The notes: a model not told the origin generated them from the letters alone. Counted from the first letter of the stretch, positions 1 to 4,849 are shown. The stretch: DNA of 8,496 nt from a bacterium UBA3734 (GCA_002372575.1 DFHC01000166.1:1-8496), one strand, 5' to 3'. Program-made: numbers and translations.

Positions 1-455
1 ATCCAGTCGTAGTTGTTCACCATCTCGGCAGCGTTGGAAGCCCCCTCCAAACCTCCCCCCGAAGGGGAGACTTCAGATTCGTTGCTCCCCTCTCCTTCTG
101 GGGAGGGGCTGGGGGTGGGGCTAAAGTCGAGGAACTTTGCCACTTGCGCCTTGATGCACTCCTGGTTGTGGCGCAGCGTCTCGTCGTTGAGCAGGTTGCG
201 CTCCTGCGATTTTCCGCTGGGATCGCCAATCATGCCCGTGGCACCGCCCACCAAGATGATGGGTTTGTGGCCACAGCGCTGCAAGTGGCGCAGCATCATG
301 ATGCCACACAGGTGGCCGATATGCAGCGAATCGGCAGTCGGGTCGGTGCCCAGATATGCCGTAACCATTTCCTTTTGCAGGAGTTCCTCTGTTCCGGGCA
401 TGATTTGCGCCAGCATACCGCGCCAGCGCAGTTCTTCTACGAAATTTTTTCTCAT
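1..455 (-). CDS. tyrS: Tyrosyl-tRNA synthetase, N-terminal part (runs off the window)
   Basis: Class I aminoacyl-tRNA synthetase that charges tRNA-Tyr with tyrosine in the cytoplasm. The 151 visible codons start at ATG 455 and read [15 protein letters not shown], then the ATP-binding HIGH motif (H45-I-G-H48, within DSLHIGHL) and the [14 protein letters not shown] segment (residues 70-83) that is diagnostic for bacterial TyrS. The KMSKS loop and tRNA-binding domain lie outside the window. After KFLDF (107-111) the conserved protein is interrupted by about 29 low-complexity residues (112-140, beginning [12 protein letters not shown]). The family sequence then resumes as [11 protein letters not shown] (141-151). 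The insert is in frame and has no stop, so the protein is probably still made. Transcription should start from the TTTG/TAnnTTTG promoter at 485-515. The family call is very secure from memory of Bacteroidales TyrS; the insert being extra sequence is inferred from that same comparison. Confidence 0.96.
   Translation of the reverse strand, partial: MRKNFVEELRWRGMLAQIMPGTEELLQKEMVTAYLGTDPTADSLHIGHLCGIMMLRHLQRCGHKPIILVGGATGMIGDPSGKSQERNLLNDETLRHNQECIKAQVAKFLDFSPTPSPSPEGEGSNESEVSPSGGGLEGASNAAEMVNNYDW
39..122. repeat. Imperfect palindromic repeat inserted in frame in tyrS
   Basis: The segment begins AGCCCCCTCC and ends GGGGGTGGGGCT, so its two ends are reverse complements with a few mismatches. 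Each arm contains a smaller hairpin of its own: CCCC-CGAA-GGGG in the left arm and a CCCC...TTCT...GGGG stem in the right arm. It is G/C-skewed in a way unlike the rest of tyrS and encodes the proline/serine/glycine-rich insert at TyrS residues 112-140. This looks like a dispersed extragenic-palindrome type element that has landed in a coding region. The arm structure is seen directly; its mobility and copy number elsewhere are inferred. Confidence 0.8.
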
Positions 456-484
456 CGAATAGTTCCTTTTTTAATTTGCGGGTG

Positions 485-515
485 CAAAGGTACGATTAAG
501 TGAGGGAAATACAAA
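485..515 (-). promoter_or_regulatory. tyrS promoter P1 (Bacteroidetes type)
   Basis: On the minus strand TTTG (512-515) is followed after 19 bp by TACCTTTG (485-492), a perfect match to the Bacteroidetes -33/-7 pattern TTTG-N19-TAnnTTTG. Transcription would start near 481, giving a leader of roughly 25 nt before the tyrS ATG at 455. The leader has no strong Shine-Dalgarno sequence, only AAAAAAGGAAC, which is usual in this phylum. Confidence 0.75.
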
Positions 516-562
516 ATAAAACCTATTTTATTTTTATTTCCGAACGAAAGTACCTTCTTCTT

Positions 563-593
563 GAAAGGTACTAATAAGTGAGCAGAATACAAA
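563..593 (-). promoter_or_regulatory. Second, duplicated tyrS promoter P2
   Basis: TTTG (590-593), 19 bp, then TACCTTTC (563-570) on the minus strand. The segment starting GGTAC at 567 aligns without gaps to the one starting at 489 (P1): 26 of 32 positions are identical, including TAAGTGAG and AATACAAAA. P2 therefore looks like a tandem duplication of P1, about 78 bp upstream. Its last -7 base is C rather than G, so it may be weaker. It lies directly behind the stop codon of the DUF7010 gene. Confidence 0.5.
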
Positions 594-610
594 AGAAATT
601 TTTCTTTTTA

Positions 611-1144
611 TCATCTTTTACATTCGTAAACAAGGCAGAGGGAGAAGACGATTTCAACGACAATCATGACAAGGGCTAAGACGTAAATCGGAGCAACATG
701 GCCGAGCACGAGTGACATGATGGGGATGAAAATCGACAGAATCAGGTAGGTTTTCGAGGAATACAGCCAACTAAACGGCATGAGGTGGGCACCGAAAATC
801 ATGGCGAAAACCATCAGCATCTTGTCGGGTACGGCGTTGAAAACCCACATTGCTATCAGAATATAAAGCATTTGATTGACCGAAAACAGAATTCCTGCTT
901 TTGTCAAAGGATTTTCCTTGTTTTGGAAGTCAATTTTCAGCCACTTTGAAAACATCCAAGCCAAAGGGAAGAGCAGGGCTGTGGCGCAGAATGTCAAAAG
1001 ATTTTTCTGCATGATGTCGAGCGATGAAAGATGAACAACGAGTATCACGGCCCAAATGAAGACCGACGACACGATGAAATGCAGTCCTTTTTTCTGTTTG
1101 ACGGAACAATCTTTTTGCAGTTCGTCGAGAGTGAATTGTTTCAT
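611..1144 (-). CDS. DUF7010 family integral membrane protein
   Basis: A 177-residue hydrophobic protein with about six predicted membrane segments (roughly 23-40, 48-66, 83-102, 108-128, 132-147, 152-172). The N-terminus is short and charged (MKQFTLDELQKDCSVKQKKG) and the tail is basic (YECKR). The stretch LKIDFQNKENPL (69-80), followed by FSVNQMLYILIAMWVF (87-102) and MIFGAHLMPFSWLY (115-128), matches my recollection of the DUF7010 family. No function is known for that family and no catalytic motif is visible. The start at ATG 1144 leaves 38 bp to the stop of sodB upstream, with no promoter match between them, so the two genes probably share a transcript driven by the sodB promoter. The family call is from memory of the sequence; any link to oxidative stress through sodB is speculation. 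Confidence 0.8.
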   Translation of the reverse strand: MKQFTLDELQKDCSVKQKKGLHFIVSSVFIWAVILVVHLSSLDIMQKNLLTFCATALLFPLAWMFSKWLKIDFQNKENPLTKAGILFSVNQMLYILIAMWVFNAVPDKMLMVFAMIFGAHLMPFSWLYSSKTYLILSIFIPIMSLVLGHVAPIYVLALVMIVVEIVFSLCLVYECKR

Positions 1145-1182
1145 TTTTTCAATTCTTCATTTTTCTTTTTTCAAAATCGTCC

Positions 1183-1773
1183 TTATTTGCCATAGCGCTG
1201 TTCGACCACGTTCCAGTCGATAATCTGCCAGAGGGCGGCAAGATGGTCGGGACGGTGGTTTTGGAAGTCGAGGTAGTAGGCGTGCTCCCAAACGTCGAAG
1301 GTCAGCAGCGGTGTCAGTCCTTTTTGCACGGGATTGGCGGCATTCGCTTCCTGCGAAATGACGAGTTTTCCGTCGTTGTCAGCCGACAGCCAGACCCATC
1401 CGCTGCCGAACAGCGTGGCACCTTTCTTTTGGAATTCGTCTTTGAACGCCTCGAACGAGCCGAAATCGCGCACGATGGCCTCAGCGACCTTTCCGACGGG
1501 CTGATTTTCGGCTTTCGGAGCGCAGAATTGCCCAAAATACAACTCGTGGTTCAGAATCTGCCCGGCATTGTTGAGGATTCCACCCTCGGCCTTGCAGACG
1601 ATTTCCACCAACTCAGCCTCCTCGAAACTGCTGTCGGGCAGCAGACCATTGAGGTTGTTCACATACGCCGCCAGATGTTTTCCGTGGTGGAACTCCAGCG
1701 TCTGCTTGCTTATCACCGGCTCCAGTGCGTCGAGCGCATAGGGCAGCGACATCAACTCAAATTTTTTTGCCAT
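1183..1773 (-). CDS. sodB: Superoxide dismutase, Fe/Mn family
   Basis: Cytoplasmic superoxide dismutase converting superoxide to oxygen and hydrogen peroxide. The start used is ATG 1773 (MAKKFELMSLPYALDAL), giving 196 residues, the usual family length. The frame is open upstream to 1845, but the extra 24 residues lie beyond the family N-terminus and would include the promoter region. Metal ligands are all present: H29 (in FHHGKH), H76 (in QILNHELYF), D160 and H164 (in DVWEHAYYLD). The active-site glutamine is Q72, four residues before H76. That is the FeSOD/cambialistic arrangement rather than that of classical MnSOD, and overall the protein resembles the Porphyromonas gingivalis cambialistic enzyme. 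Metal preference cannot be decided from sequence. There is no signal peptide. The downstream neighbour is the DUF7010 gene 38 bp away. Confidence 0.97.
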   Translation of the reverse strand: MAKKFELMSLPYALDALEPVISKQTLEFHHGKHLAAYVNNLNGLLPDSSFEEAELVEIVCKAEGGILNNAGQILNHELYFGQFCAPKAENQPVGKVAEAIVRDFGSFEAFKDEFQKKGATLFGSGWVWLSADNDGKLVISQEANAANPVQKGLTPLLTFDVWEHAYYLDFQNHRPDHLAALWQIIDWNVVEQRYGK

Positions 1774-1814
1774 TTTTCTTTTGTTTAAGGTGAATAAACA
1801 TCCCATTATCGTCG

Positions 1815-1846
1815 CAAAAATAATGATTTTTTGTCGAAAATGCAAA
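1815..1846 (-). promoter_or_regulatory. sodB promoter (Bacteroidetes type)
   Basis: On the minus strand TTTG (1843-1846), 20 bp, TATTTTTG (1815-1822). Transcription would start near 1811, leaving a leader of about 38 nt to the sodB ATG at 1773. The promoter lies inside the longer open frame, which is a further reason to reject the 1845 start. Confidence 0.65.
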
Positions 1847-1883
1847 AAATCGAGGAAATTTTTCCGAATTCTAATCTGCCAAC

Positions 1884-2102
1884 TTGAAATTGGCGAGTTT
1901 CCACGTGAAGAATATGGTAAGAAATGCTAATGCCGCATTTTCACAAGGTGCCTATGCTTGCATTACAGATCACTTATGCTTTTTAGATAGATTCAAAATA
2001 AGGGATTATGCAAAAGCGATTTATGGTGCTGGAGTCTATACAAAAGATGAAGTCCACTTCATTATTGACGGGGTGCTATACAAACATAAAAGGCCGAGAT
2101 AA
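1884..2102 (+). CDS. Doubtful 72-codon ORF of unknown function
   Basis: Opens with TTG at 1884; the first ATG is at 1914 and would give 62 residues (MVRNANAAFSQGAY...). The product has a plausible globular composition and a basic end (YKHKRPR), with no signal peptide or membrane segment, and I recognise no family. No Bacteroidetes promoter or ribosome site is visible in front of it. Its stop codon TAA (2100-2102) lies in the loop of the terminator hairpin of the minus-strand RNA at 2085-2158, so its last codons are antisense to that RNA. It may be a real small gene, a gene remnant, or chance. Sequence before it (1846-1883) holds only a weak GCCAA/TTGGC inverted repeat (1878-1894). Confidence 0.3.
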   Translation: MKLASFHVKNMVRNANAAFSQGAYACITDHLCFLDRFKIRDYAKAIYGAGVYTKDEVHFIIDGVLYKHKRPR

Positions 2103-2158
2103 CTCGGCCAGTAGATCCCCAACTTCGCGGGCTGGTTTCAGTGGTCATACCTCCCACG
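2085..2158 (-). ncRNA. Short non-coding RNA, copy 1 of a two-copy cassette
   Basis: A minus-strand transcription unit of about 74 nt. A perfect promoter lies at 2162-2192 and a strong intrinsic terminator at 2088-2109. The body has no ORF worth naming. It can pair internally (GTGG with CCAC near its 5' end, CCAG with CTGG around GTTGGGGATCTA). A second unit at 3725-3812 shares the promoter block without gaps (offset 1654) and a similar pre-terminator stretch: GTTGGGGATCTACTGGCC here, GTTGGAACTTTATCGGGCC there. The ends are estimated from promoter and terminator, not measured. I do not recognise a named RNA family; Rfam Bacteroidales-1, which also runs from a promoter to a terminator, should be tested but its usual L20 gene context is absent. 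Confidence 0.6.
2088..2109 (-). terminator. Intrinsic terminator of RNA copy 1
   Basis: Perfect 7-bp stem GGCCGAG (2092-2098) with CTCGGCC (2103-2109) around a 4-nt loop. On the minus strand it is followed by TTTT and a T-rich tail (2091 downward). On the plus strand no T tract follows, so it works in the minus direction only. Confidence 0.8.
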
Positions 2159-2161
2159 CTG

Positions 2162-2192
2162 CAAAGGTACAACAAAAATTTGAACCACCAAA
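2162..2192 (-). promoter_or_regulatory. Promoter of RNA copy 1
   Basis: On the minus strand TTTG (2189-2192), exactly 19 bp, TACCTTTG (2162-2169). It is preceded on that strand by a long T-rich tract (about 2196-2220). The whole block from 2156 to about 2215 aligns without gaps to 3810-3869, including the T-rich tract, so the promoter is part of the repeated cassette. Confidence 0.8.
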
Positions 2193-2253
2193 ATATTTCA
2201 AGAAAAAAATCAAAAAAAATGAACACCATCCCGATTCTGCCCCTATCGGCAGA

Positions 2254-2769
2254 CTATTTCTTCACTGCACTTGGGGTCCAGTTTTTAAAGAAACTCATTA
2301 CTTTCTTCTTGTCGTAACTTTGCCCTTCCTCTAAGAAACCGGAGTCTTGAATGTGGATGACCTTACCGTCAGTGTCGAGCACAACGAACACGGGATAGCC
2401 AAAGCGTCCGCAGTTGTTGAGCCGAGCCATCAAGGCTGCTGCCTGCTGCGCTTTCTCGGCATTCGCGGAGCGGCGAGGATTGTAGTTCACGTGGATATAC
2501 TCAAAATTGTCGTCAATGAGTTTGCTGATGTCGGCATCTTTAGAGATGAAATCAGCAAATCGCAGACACCACGAACACCAGTTGCCTCCCACCTGACAGA
2601 TAACAAACTTGCCGCTCGCCTTGGCTTTGACAAGCGCTTGGTCAATCTGTTCGATGGGATTGATTTCTTCGTTATACACTCTTTTCAGCCCTTTCTGCTG
2701 CGCGTTTACCGCTACTGTGGCCATGAGCATCATGCCCACCAACACCACAATCATGTTTCCTTTTTTCAT
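2254..2769 (-). CDS. Secreted thioredoxin-like protein with CSWC active site
   Basis: 171 residues. The first 23-24 form a signal peptide (MKK, then hydrophobic IVVLVGMMLMATVAV, cleavage likely after NA or NAQ), so it should act in the periplasm. A thioredoxin fold follows. The redox motif is C65-S-W-C68 in GGNWCSWCLRF, and the conserved cis-proline is P126 in GYPVFVVLD. The order and spacing fit thioredoxin_7/DUF255-like proteins that act as periplasmic thiol-disulfide reductases or folding factors in Bacteroidetes. There is no membrane anchor and no lipobox cysteine after the signal peptide. The gene has a TAnnTTTG box upstream and faces away from the DUF4112 gene. Its specific substrate cannot be told. 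Downstream, a CTGCC/GGCAG hairpin (2237-2252) and a T-rich tract might end the transcript. Confidence 0.85.
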   Translation of the reverse strand: MKKGNMIVVLVGMMLMATVAVNAQQKGLKRVYNEEINPIEQIDQALVKAKASGKFVICQVGGNWCSWCLRFADFISKDADISKLIDDNFEYIHVNYNPRRSANAEKAQQAAALMARLNNCGRFGYPVFVVLDTDGKVIHIQDSGFLEEGQSYDKKKVMSFFKNWTPSAVKK

Positions 2770-2791
2770 AACTCTTTCTAACTAATCGCTG

Positions 2792-2799
2792 CAAAATTA
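2792..2799 (-). promoter_or_regulatory. -7 box upstream of the thioredoxin-like gene
   Basis: TAATTTTG on the minus strand, matching TAnnTTTG, in a GCTGCAAAATTAC context like the other promoters here. No good TTTG lies 19-21 bp further upstream, so only the -7 half is supported. It would start transcription about 20 nt before the ATG at 2769. Confidence 0.5.
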
Positions 2800-2922
2800 C
2801 TATTTTTCCAGCAAAAAAGAACAATTTGTCGCAACTTTCTTGTCGCCAACGATATAGAGCGTCCATCGTGTTGCGCATATTGTTAGCCAGCTTCGCCTCG
2901 GCCACCACTTTTTTGAGGATTA

Positions 2923-2954
2923 TTTGGTTTGTTCAAAACTTTTTCGTATATTTG
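2923..2954 (+). promoter_or_regulatory. Promoter upstream of the DUF4112 gene
   Basis: TTTG (2923-2926), 20 bp, TATATTTG (2947-2954) on the plus strand. Transcription is expected at about 2957-2958, one or two bases before an ATG at 2959. This leaves about 97 nt before the DUF4112 start at 3055. Confidence 0.7.
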
Positions 2955-2958
2955 CAGT

Positions 2959-3024
2959 ATGAAGAATTTGACTGCACTGATGCTCATTGTTCTTTGCAAC
3001 TTTTTCACCTCCATTTTCGTCTAA
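2959..3024 (+). CDS. Possible 21-aa hydrophobic peptide, nearly leaderless
   Basis: ATG at 2959 to TAA at 3022-3024 encodes MKNLTALMLIVLCNFFTSIFV. The lysine followed by an uninterrupted hydrophobic run resembles a signal peptide or a small membrane peptide. The predicted transcription start is only one or two bases upstream, so translation would have to be leaderless. It may be a leader peptide for the DUF4112 gene 30 bp downstream, a tiny membrane protein, or chance. Nothing in the sequence proves it is translated. Confidence 0.25.
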   Translation: MKNLTALMLIVLCNFFTSIFV

Positions 3025-3054
3025 TTATAGCAACGGAACGTTTCTATTTTCATC

Positions 3055-3543
3055 ATGAACGAAGAAAAACGACTACAACGACGCAAACGGCTGATGGACA
3101 ACAAAGCCTATCAGACGATGGAGAAGCTGACGCGCTACACTGACCGTTACTATCTGGATGCGCTCATCGGAGTCATCCCCGGGTGGGGCGACATCGTGGC
3201 CCTGATCAGCGTCGTGCCGTTTTTCTATTTTGCCAGCCGCATCATCAGGAGCGTACCGCTGACACTGGCCGTACTGAACAATGCCTTGCGCGACGTGCTA
3301 CTGGGCATGATTCCGTTTTTCGTGGGCGACATCATCGACATCTTCCATCGGGCCAACACAAAGAACATGGCCATGATTCAGGGCTTTGTAGATGGCGACG
3401 AGGCCATCATCCGAGAAGTGAACCAGCGGGCATGGCAGTCGGCCATTGCACTCGTCGTCCTACTCGTGCTCATCGCCCTCATGATCTGGCTGCTCATCAC
3501 CTTCGGCAGCTACCTCTACTCGTTGGTCGCCTCGCTTTTCTGA
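3055..3543 (+). CDS. DUF4112 domain membrane protein
   Basis: 162 residues, function unknown. The N-terminus is basic (MNEEKRLQRRKRLMDNK). It is followed by the DUF4112 signature: YLDALIGVIPGWGDIVAL (33-50) and a second IP..GD unit, LLGMIPFFVGDIIDIFHRANTKN (82-104). A strong membrane segment occupies about 128-152 (SAIALVVLLVLIALMIWLL), and the hydrophobic stretches around 47-60 and 82-95 may also contact the membrane. The family is widespread in bacteria and no activity is known. The start at ATG 3055 fits the family N-terminus and lies about 97 nt after the predicted transcription start. The gene stands alone and no terminator hairpin is evident after the stop. Confidence 0.88.
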   Translation: MNEEKRLQRRKRLMDNKAYQTMEKLTRYTDRYYLDALIGVIPGWGDIVALISVVPFFYFASRIIRSVPLTLAVLNNALRDVLLGMIPFFVGDIIDIFHRANTKNMAMIQGFVDGDEAIIREVNQRAWQSAIALVVLLVLIALMIWLLITFGSYLYSLVASLF

Positions 3544-3630
3544 CATCGGCTTTTCTGCTGATTCTGAAGAAAAAGTGCGTAAAAACACAAAATTTCATAG
3601 GAAAATACCAAGAAATTCGTGTTTTTTTCC

Positions 3631-3638
3631 TAAATTTG
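3631..3638 (+). promoter_or_regulatory. Possible promoter for the flavin reductase gene (-7 box only)
   Basis: TAAATTTG followed by CA, a full match to the -7 pattern on the plus strand, without a clear TTTG 19-21 bp upstream. It is the only plus-strand TAnnTTTG I find between the DUF4112 stop and the flavin reductase ATG at 3863. A transcript from here would have a leader of about 220 nt, entirely overlapping the antisense RNA at 3725-3812. The remaining sequence of this interval (3544-3724) shows no gene. Confidence 0.35.
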
Positions 3639-3724
3639 CATCACGGATAAAAAAGGGAAATCATATTGGGTAAATGTAAAGATGTACAAAAAATTTTCAT
3701 CGGGATTTCCGAAAACCTGTTGAA

Positions 3725-3812
3725 AAATAAAAAGCTGTCCGAAGACAGCTTAATGGGGCGGCCCGATAAAGTTCCAACCCCCACGCATATCAGCGGATAG
3801 TCACAAAGGACG
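3725..3812 (-). ncRNA. Short non-coding RNA, copy 2 of the cassette
   Basis: A minus-strand unit of about 88 nt between the promoter at 3816-3846 and the terminator at 3728-3751. It belongs with the RNA at 2085-2158: the promoter block is alignable without gaps and the stretch before the terminator is similar (GTTGGAACTTTATCGGGCC). The bodies otherwise differ, and the terminator stems have different sequences (AAGCTGTC/GACAGCTT here). TGGGG and CCCCA on either side of the shared stretch can pair to present it in a loop. It is antisense to the region immediately upstream of the flavin reductase gene. Ends are estimates. Confidence 0.6.
3728..3751 (-). terminator. Intrinsic terminator of RNA copy 2
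   Basis: Perfect 8-bp stem AAGCTGTC (3732-3739) / GACAGCTT (3744-3751) closed by CGAA, which reads TTCG on the minus strand, a stable tetraloop. On that strand it runs into TTTTTATTTTT, a classical T tract. It terminates minus-strand transcription. Confidence 0.85.
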
Positions 3813-3815
3813 CTG

Positions 3816-3846
3816 CAAAGATACAACAAATTTTCAAACCACCAAA
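3816..3846 (-). promoter_or_regulatory. Promoter of RNA copy 2
   Basis: TTTG (3843-3846), 19 bp, TATCTTTG (3816-3823) on the minus strand. Its upstream T-rich tract overlaps the first codons of the divergent flavin reductase gene: the ATG at 3863 falls inside the block that is repeated at copy 1, where the matching triplet is ATC. Confidence 0.75.
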
Positions 3847-3862
3847 GAAAATCAAGAAAAAA

Positions 3863-4426
3863 ATGAAAAATTTCAAATCAAATGCGTGGATTCTTCCACA
3901 ACCCGTGCTGATTATCGGCACCTACGACAAAGACGGTCGGCCAAACGCTATGAACGCTGCCTGGGGCGGCCAGTGGGATATGCACGAAATCATGATTTCG
4001 CTCGGCTCTCACCAGACCACGGACAACCTCGACCAGAATCCTGAGTTCACCGTCACCTTTGCTACTGCTGACACTCTGGTGGCTGCCGACTACGTGGGCA
4101 TTGCCAGTGGCCGGAAAACGCCCGACAAGATGGCAAAGACGGGCTGGACCATCGAAAAGGCACCCAACGTGAATGCCCCGCTGTTTCGAGACTTCCCGAT
4201 GACGCTGGAATGTCGCGTGAAGCAGAAACTCGACGAGAGCGAAACGGGCTATTACCTCATAGCTGAAATCGTGAACATCCTCTGCGACGAACGCTATCTG
4301 GCCGAAGACGGCAAACCCGACGTCGAGGCCATGGACCTCATCACCTACGACCCTGTCCACCACAACTATATCAAACTGGGCAGCATCGAGGGCAAGGCCT
4401 TCGCCGATGGCAAGCAGATAGGGTGA
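3863..4426 (+). CDS. Flavin reductase family protein
   Basis: 187 residues of the flavin reductase-like FMN-binding split-barrel family (PF01613 type), cytoplasmic. Such proteins bind FMN and either reduce free flavin with NAD(P)H for a partner oxygenase or act as flavoproteins in redox metabolism. Visible family marks are the N-terminal strand ILPQPVLIIGTYDKDGRPNAMNAAWGG (10-36), the segment ISLGSHQTTDNLDQNPEFTVTFA (45-67) that lines the FMN phosphate site in relatives, and the C-terminal DPVHHNYIKLG (163-173). Length is normal and no residue is obviously missing. The start ATG 3863 is preceded only by an A-rich stretch (AAGAAAAAA), typical for the phylum. The partner enzyme is unknown. The gene is preceded by an antisense small RNA, suggesting possible RNA-level control. 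Confidence 0.88.
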   Translation: MKNFKSNAWILPQPVLIIGTYDKDGRPNAMNAAWGGQWDMHEIMISLGSHQTTDNLDQNPEFTVTFATADTLVAADYVGIASGRKTPDKMAKTGWTIEKAPNVNAPLFRDFPMTLECRVKQKLDESETGYYLIAEIVNILCDERYLAEDGKPDVEAMDLITYDPVHHNYIKLGSIEGKAFADGKQIG

Positions 4427-4436
4427 GATTCCACGC

Positions 4437-4535
4437 ATTCGTCCGAAAAAATGTGAAAAAGGCTTGGTTATTCGTCCGAAAAAGTGTCGCTTTGCAGCGA
4501 TTATTCGTCCGAAAAAGTGTCGCTTTGCGGCAGAT
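4437..4535 (+). repeat. Three 33-bp tandem repeats
   Basis: Contiguous units start at 4437, 4470 and 4503, each opening ATTCGTCCGAAAAA. Units 2 and 3 differ only at their last few bases; unit 1 keeps the first 14 or so bases and then diverges. The unit carries the small inverted repeat TTCGTCCGAA and a TTTGC. The array lies just after the flavin reductase stop and ends 17 bp before the antitoxin-like ATG. Because 33 is divisible by 3 it stays open and would encode VRKSVAL-type 11-residue repeats, but it is more likely non-coding and perhaps regulatory. Confidence 0.85.
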
Positions 4536-4551
4536 AATAAAGAAAAATATT

Positions 4552-4707
4552 ATGGCATTGGAAATTGCAGCAGTACCTGTATTAACTGGCGAAGCCTCTG
4601 ACCGCTTCGAACAGTTGGTGAAGCAGAGCGAACAGCAACGAGGTTCCGTTGATTTCAGCCGCGAAATTAATGAGGCTCGCGACATTCTCTCAAAGGAAAA
4701 TTTTTAA
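4552..4707 (+). CDS. Small antitoxin-like protein upstream of a GNAT gene
   Basis: 51 residues from ATG 4552 (MALEIAAVPVLTGEASDRF) to TAA 4707. A short N-terminal strand is followed by a charged, probably helical part (FEQLVKQSEQQRGSVDFSREINEARDILSKENF). The size, charge and position 16 bp before a GNAT-type acetyltransferase start resemble the antitoxin-like partners of GNAT genes in Bacteroidales; this comparison is from memory and I cannot name the family. A longer frame from 4423 exists, but its first 43 codons simply translate the tandem repeats, so the internal ATG is preferred. The downstream partner is truncated, so this gene is probably a relic, although its own frame is intact. Confidence 0.55.
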   Translation: MALEIAAVPVLTGEASDRFEQLVKQSEQQRGSVDFSREINEARDILSKENF

Positions 4708-4723
4708 TCATCGCCCCCATTTT

Positions 4724-4849
4724 ATGAGTTTCCTTCAGGACAAGTGCAACTTTGGTTTTTATAACCGTATGAAAGCCGACAATTGTAAACCTTTCTTCTG
4801 CGGCGATGAGGATTTGGATGAGTTTTTATCGCCTATAATTTGTTATTAA
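4724..4849 (+). pseudogene. Truncated GNAT-family acetyltransferase (5' fragment)
   Basis: ATG 4724 encodes MSFLQDKCNFGFYNRMKADN, then CKPFFCGDEDLDEF, the N-terminal signature I associate with small GNAT acetyltransferases of Bacteroidales, some of which act as toxins. After about residue 35 the match stops; the frame runs through SPIICY and ends at TAA 4849. A normal GNAT protein would be about 150-190 residues with the acetyl-CoA binding (R/Q)xxGxG/A motif, which is absent here. I find no remainder anywhere in the window. The break coincides with the end of the AT-rich restriction-modification module (stop codon at 4826-4828, opposite strand), so insertion of that module with loss of the 3' part is the simplest explanation. 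Confidence 0.6.

Noticed and set aside
13..462. Open plus-strand frame of 149 codons opposite tyrS
   Set aside because: It is antisense to an unmistakable TyrS reading frame and is open only because of codon bias and the GC-rich repeat.
1243..1788. Open plus-strand frame of 181 codons opposite sodB
   Set aside because: Mirror of the superoxide dismutase gene, with no promoter and no recognisable protein features.
1774..1845. Upstream extension of SodB by 24 residues
   Set aside because: It goes beyond the family N-terminus, and the predicted sodB promoter lies within it, so the first ATG would not be on the transcript.
2672..2908. 78-codon minus-strand frame overlapping the thioredoxin-like gene start
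   Set aside because: It overlaps the signal-peptide coding region of a confident gene in another frame and spans that gene's -7 box.
3878..4438. Open minus-strand frame of 186 codons opposite the flavin reductase
   Set aside because: Shadow frame of a confident gene; the composition is what reverse-complement reading of biased codons gives.
4437..4535. CRISPR array
   Set aside because: The units are directly contiguous with no spacers between them and no cas genes are nearby.
4423..4551. N-terminal extension of the antitoxin-like protein with VRKSVAL repeats
   Set aside because: It only translates the 33-bp tandem repeats; the ATG at 4552 begins a natural small-protein sequence.
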